From contig JABSQL010000275.1 of the NCBI GenBank assembly GCA_013215865.1, forward strand, positions 1 through 6,576: a DNA stretch of 6,576 bases. Direction: 5' to 3'. The position numbers and the translations under genes were made by a program. The notes under the pieces were generated by a model. It was not told where the DNA came from. It searched no databases and saw only the letters and a program-made list of their open reading frames with translations. Positions 5,358 through 6,576 of the stretch are shown here, one piece after another. This DNA is from Candidatus Margulisiibacteriota bacterium. GTDB lineage: Bacteria; Margulisbacteria; Marinamargulisbacteria; DT-59. Numbering within the stretch: the first letter of the stretch is position 1; every line of letters begins with the position of its first letter.

Positions 5358-6576
5358 TTACCTCACTCGTTTTACTGTCAAAATGGATCCATTTGAAATA
5401 GTAACGAGTGAAGTCCCTTGTATGACCTGACCTTCTACTTTGAGGATGGTATTGTTTGCCGGTGCTTCAATTGTTGCAAATATGACAACAGTACCTTCTC
5501 CATTAGCTGTGTTTCTATTGTAGGTATACCCTAGTGTTCCAGGTACTTCAGTGCCATCATATACAAGCCTAAACTTTCCTGTGGTTCTTGTATTTGTACC
5601 GTCGTCTACAGAAATTTTAGCAAATACTTCAAATCGGGTACCTGGCCCCCCTTCAACAAAGGTTATTTCGCCTGAAGAATGTGTAAAGCCAGAGTCTAGG
5701 ATTGCATCTGTATCAAATATGATTGTTTCCCAAGGCGCATTTATGGTTTGCATTCCAAAACTATCATACACTTCTGCTCTCATATCATTAAAGTCTTTGG
5801 TGGGTACCCATTCAGAACCATCCCATTTGAGAACATCGTCGGGGGTAGGGGTATCGGCGGATAATTCATACCCATGTAGAGCCAAGGTACTGTTTGATGT
5901 CAATGAAATATCTGCTGTAGTCGACAAAAATGCGAAATCAGCCGTTGTGGCAAGGAAAGCAAAGTCAGCTGTTGAAGCAAGCAGTGAATAATTCGCTGTA
6001 ATTGAAGTGAGGGCAATATCTGATGTAGTCGATAATAATGCAAAATCAGCCGTTGTGGCAAGGAAAGCAAAGTCAGCTGTTGAAGCAAGCAGTGAATAAT
6101 TCGCTGTAATTGAAAAAAGTGTAATGTTAGATGTTATAGAAAGGAATGCAAAATTAGTAGTTATGGCTACATTGGATGTTGAAGCGAGATAGGAGAAGTC
6201 TGCTGTTGTAACCGACCCAATAAGGCTGTTTGCAGTGACCGCAATGAGAGAAATATCTGAAGTTGTTGACGTAAAAGACATGATGGCTTTGTCGGCTGTT
6301 GAAGCAAGCAACGTATAATCAGCGGTTGTCGAAGTCAAAGCAGTAATCGCAAAATTCGAAGTTGAAGCCATCAAAGCGAAATCAGCAGTGGAAGCAATGT
6401 TGGCAGTGACGGCCATGTCAGCAATGATGCCTGTGAGCATAGAGCCATCCCCCATAAACTTGTTCGCTGTAACAGTACCTGAGAAGATGGCACCCACACC
6501 TGTGAAATTACCGGTTACGGTAAGGTTGGTAAAGGTGCCAATATTGGCTGTATTACTTCCAATGGGTGTATCGTCA
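5358..6576 (-). CDS. repeat-rich fibre-like protein with C1q/TNF-like C-terminal head, 5' end outside the window
   Basis: The frame stays open to the right edge, so only the last 405 or so residues are seen; a GTG at 6497 is internal, not the start. In order there is a stalk (TANIGTFTNLTVTGNFTG, then FSGTVTANKFMGDGSMLTGI), as in phage tail fibres and large bacterial surface fibres. About 18 nonapeptides of the STADFAFLA type follow, then a linker (TPTPDDVLKWDGSEWVPTKD). The last 140 residues form a beta-rich domain ending SNGSILTVKRV. Its pattern (one Phe-Asp-Thr strand, GTRFEVFAKISV, RTTGKFRLVYDG, YTYNRN) resembles C1q/TNF-like receptor-binding heads, which trimerise. The likely site is the cell surface or a virion-like tail. 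No phage genes surround it, so a chromosomal surface fibre is equally likely. Low charge and high Ser/Thr/Ala set it apart from its neighbours. Confidence 0.8.
   Translation of the reverse strand, partial: DDTPIGSNTANIGTFTNLTVTGNFTGVGAIFSGTVTANKFMGDGSMLTGIIADMAVTANIASTADFALMASTSNFAITALTSTTADYTLLASTADKAIMSFTSTTSDISLIAVTANSLIGSVTTADFSYLASTSNVAITTNFAFLSITSNITLFSITANYSLLASTADFAFLATTADFALLSTTSDIALTSITANYSLLASTADFAFLATTADFAFLSTTADISLTSNSTLALHGYELSADTPTPDDVLKWDGSEWVPTKDFNDMRAEVYDSFGMQTINAPWETIIFDTDAILDSGFTHSSGEITFVEGGPGTRFEVFAKISVDDGTNTRTTGKFRLVYDGTEVPGTLGYTYNRNTANGEGTVVIFATIEAPANNTILKVEGQVIQGTSLVTISNGSILTVKRVR
5363..5411. other. 49-base imperfect inverted repeat at the 3' end of the fibre gene
   Basis: Arms TCACTCGTT (5363-5371) and AACGAGTGA (5403-5411) pair perfectly. 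After a 2-base bulge ACT pairs with AGT (5374-5376 with 5400-5402). The centre is the perfect 14-base palindrome AAATGGATCCATTT (5381-5394). Together they can form a long hairpin within the last 17 codons of the fibre gene, just before its stop at 5358-5360. No T-run follows on the minus strand, so it is not a standard terminator. It may be an RNA stability or processing element, or a protein-binding site. Confidence 0.5.
5898..6392 (-). repeat. tandem nonapeptide (27-bp) repeats in the fibre gene
   Basis: Translated on the minus strand, the region divides into about 18 units of 9 residues with consensus [S/T/I]-T-A-[D/N]-[F/Y]-[A/S]-x-L-[A/S], such as STADFALMA, STSNFAITA, STADKAIMS, ITANYSLLA, TTADFALLS. 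A few units carry a 1-3 residue insertion or deletion. The regular spacing of Asp/Asn and aromatic residues suggests a repetitive beta fold or fibrous trimer; the fold is not established by the sequence. Confidence 0.85.
5899..6114. repeat. two tandem 108-bp copies within the fibre gene
   Basis: Bases 5899-6006 and 6007-6114 are direct repeats with 100 of 108 positions identical. An uninterrupted identical stretch of 72 bases runs from 5935-6006 and recurs at 6043-6114. The unit equals four nonapeptides (36 residues), so gain or loss of a copy keeps the reading frame. The near identity, against much weaker similarity among other repeat units, indicates a recent duplication. Confidence 0.93.

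Noticed and set aside
5551..5991. 146-residue plus-strand open frame
   Set aside because: Antisense to the fibre gene; its open frame and KSAVVARKAKSAVEAS repeats are produced by the 27-bp repeats on the other strand.
5900..6088. 62-residue minus-strand frame rich in Leu and Gln
   Set aside because: A shifted frame of the fibre repeats; its internal repetition mirrors the 108-bp duplication.
5898..6392. CRISPR array
   Set aside because: The 27-bp periodicity comes from degenerate, contiguous protein-coding repeats with no unique spacers.

Overview
This 6.6-kb stretch looks like a moderately AT-rich bacterial chromosome, probably from a Gram-negative or related environmental lineage. I cannot name the organism from the sequence. 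No rRNA, tRNA, CRISPR array, transposase or integrase is visible. One gene fragment reads left to right at the left edge. Everything else reads right to left, so the minus-strand genes are best followed from the right edge leftwards.

Right to left, the minus-strand series is as follows. (1) The 3' part of a long surface or tail-fibre-like protein, running off the right edge. It has a beta-rich 'GDGSMLTG' stalk, about 18 nonapeptide repeats, a 'LKWDGSEWVP' linker and a C-terminal domain resembling C1q/TNF jelly-roll heads. (2) A divergent TrpD/YbiB-like class IV phosphoribosyltransferase homologue in which the usual PRPP-binding signatures are not recognisable. (3) A small alpha/beta hydrolase with an intact Ser-Asp-His triad, of the type usually fused to OsmC but here standing alone. 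(4) A four-helix DoxX-type membrane protein, the only gene with a classical Shine-Dalgarno sequence. (5, 6) Two overlapping U32 (collagenase-like 'peptidase') paralogues. The first keeps a TrhP-like cysteine cluster and the second has lost most of it. At the left edge a CheY-like receiver domain converges on the second U32 gene, with a single base between the two stop codons.

Spacings on the minus strand are 27, 38, 69 and 99 bases, then an 8-base overlap. This fits one or more short transcription units, but the functions do not form one obvious pathway. The U32 pair is the firmest functional unit: paired U32 proteins (TrhP1/TrhP2, UbiU/UbiV) act together in prephenate- or oxygen-independent hydroxylation of tRNA or quinone precursors.

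The most interesting signals are the asymmetric U32 pair and the recently duplicated 108-bp block in the fibre gene. Also notable are two long hairpins, at 2739-2780 and 5363-5411. Several genes lack a Shine-Dalgarno sequence and carry a -10-like box just before the start codon, which would suit leaderless transcripts. I see no convincing wholly new defence or mobile system here.
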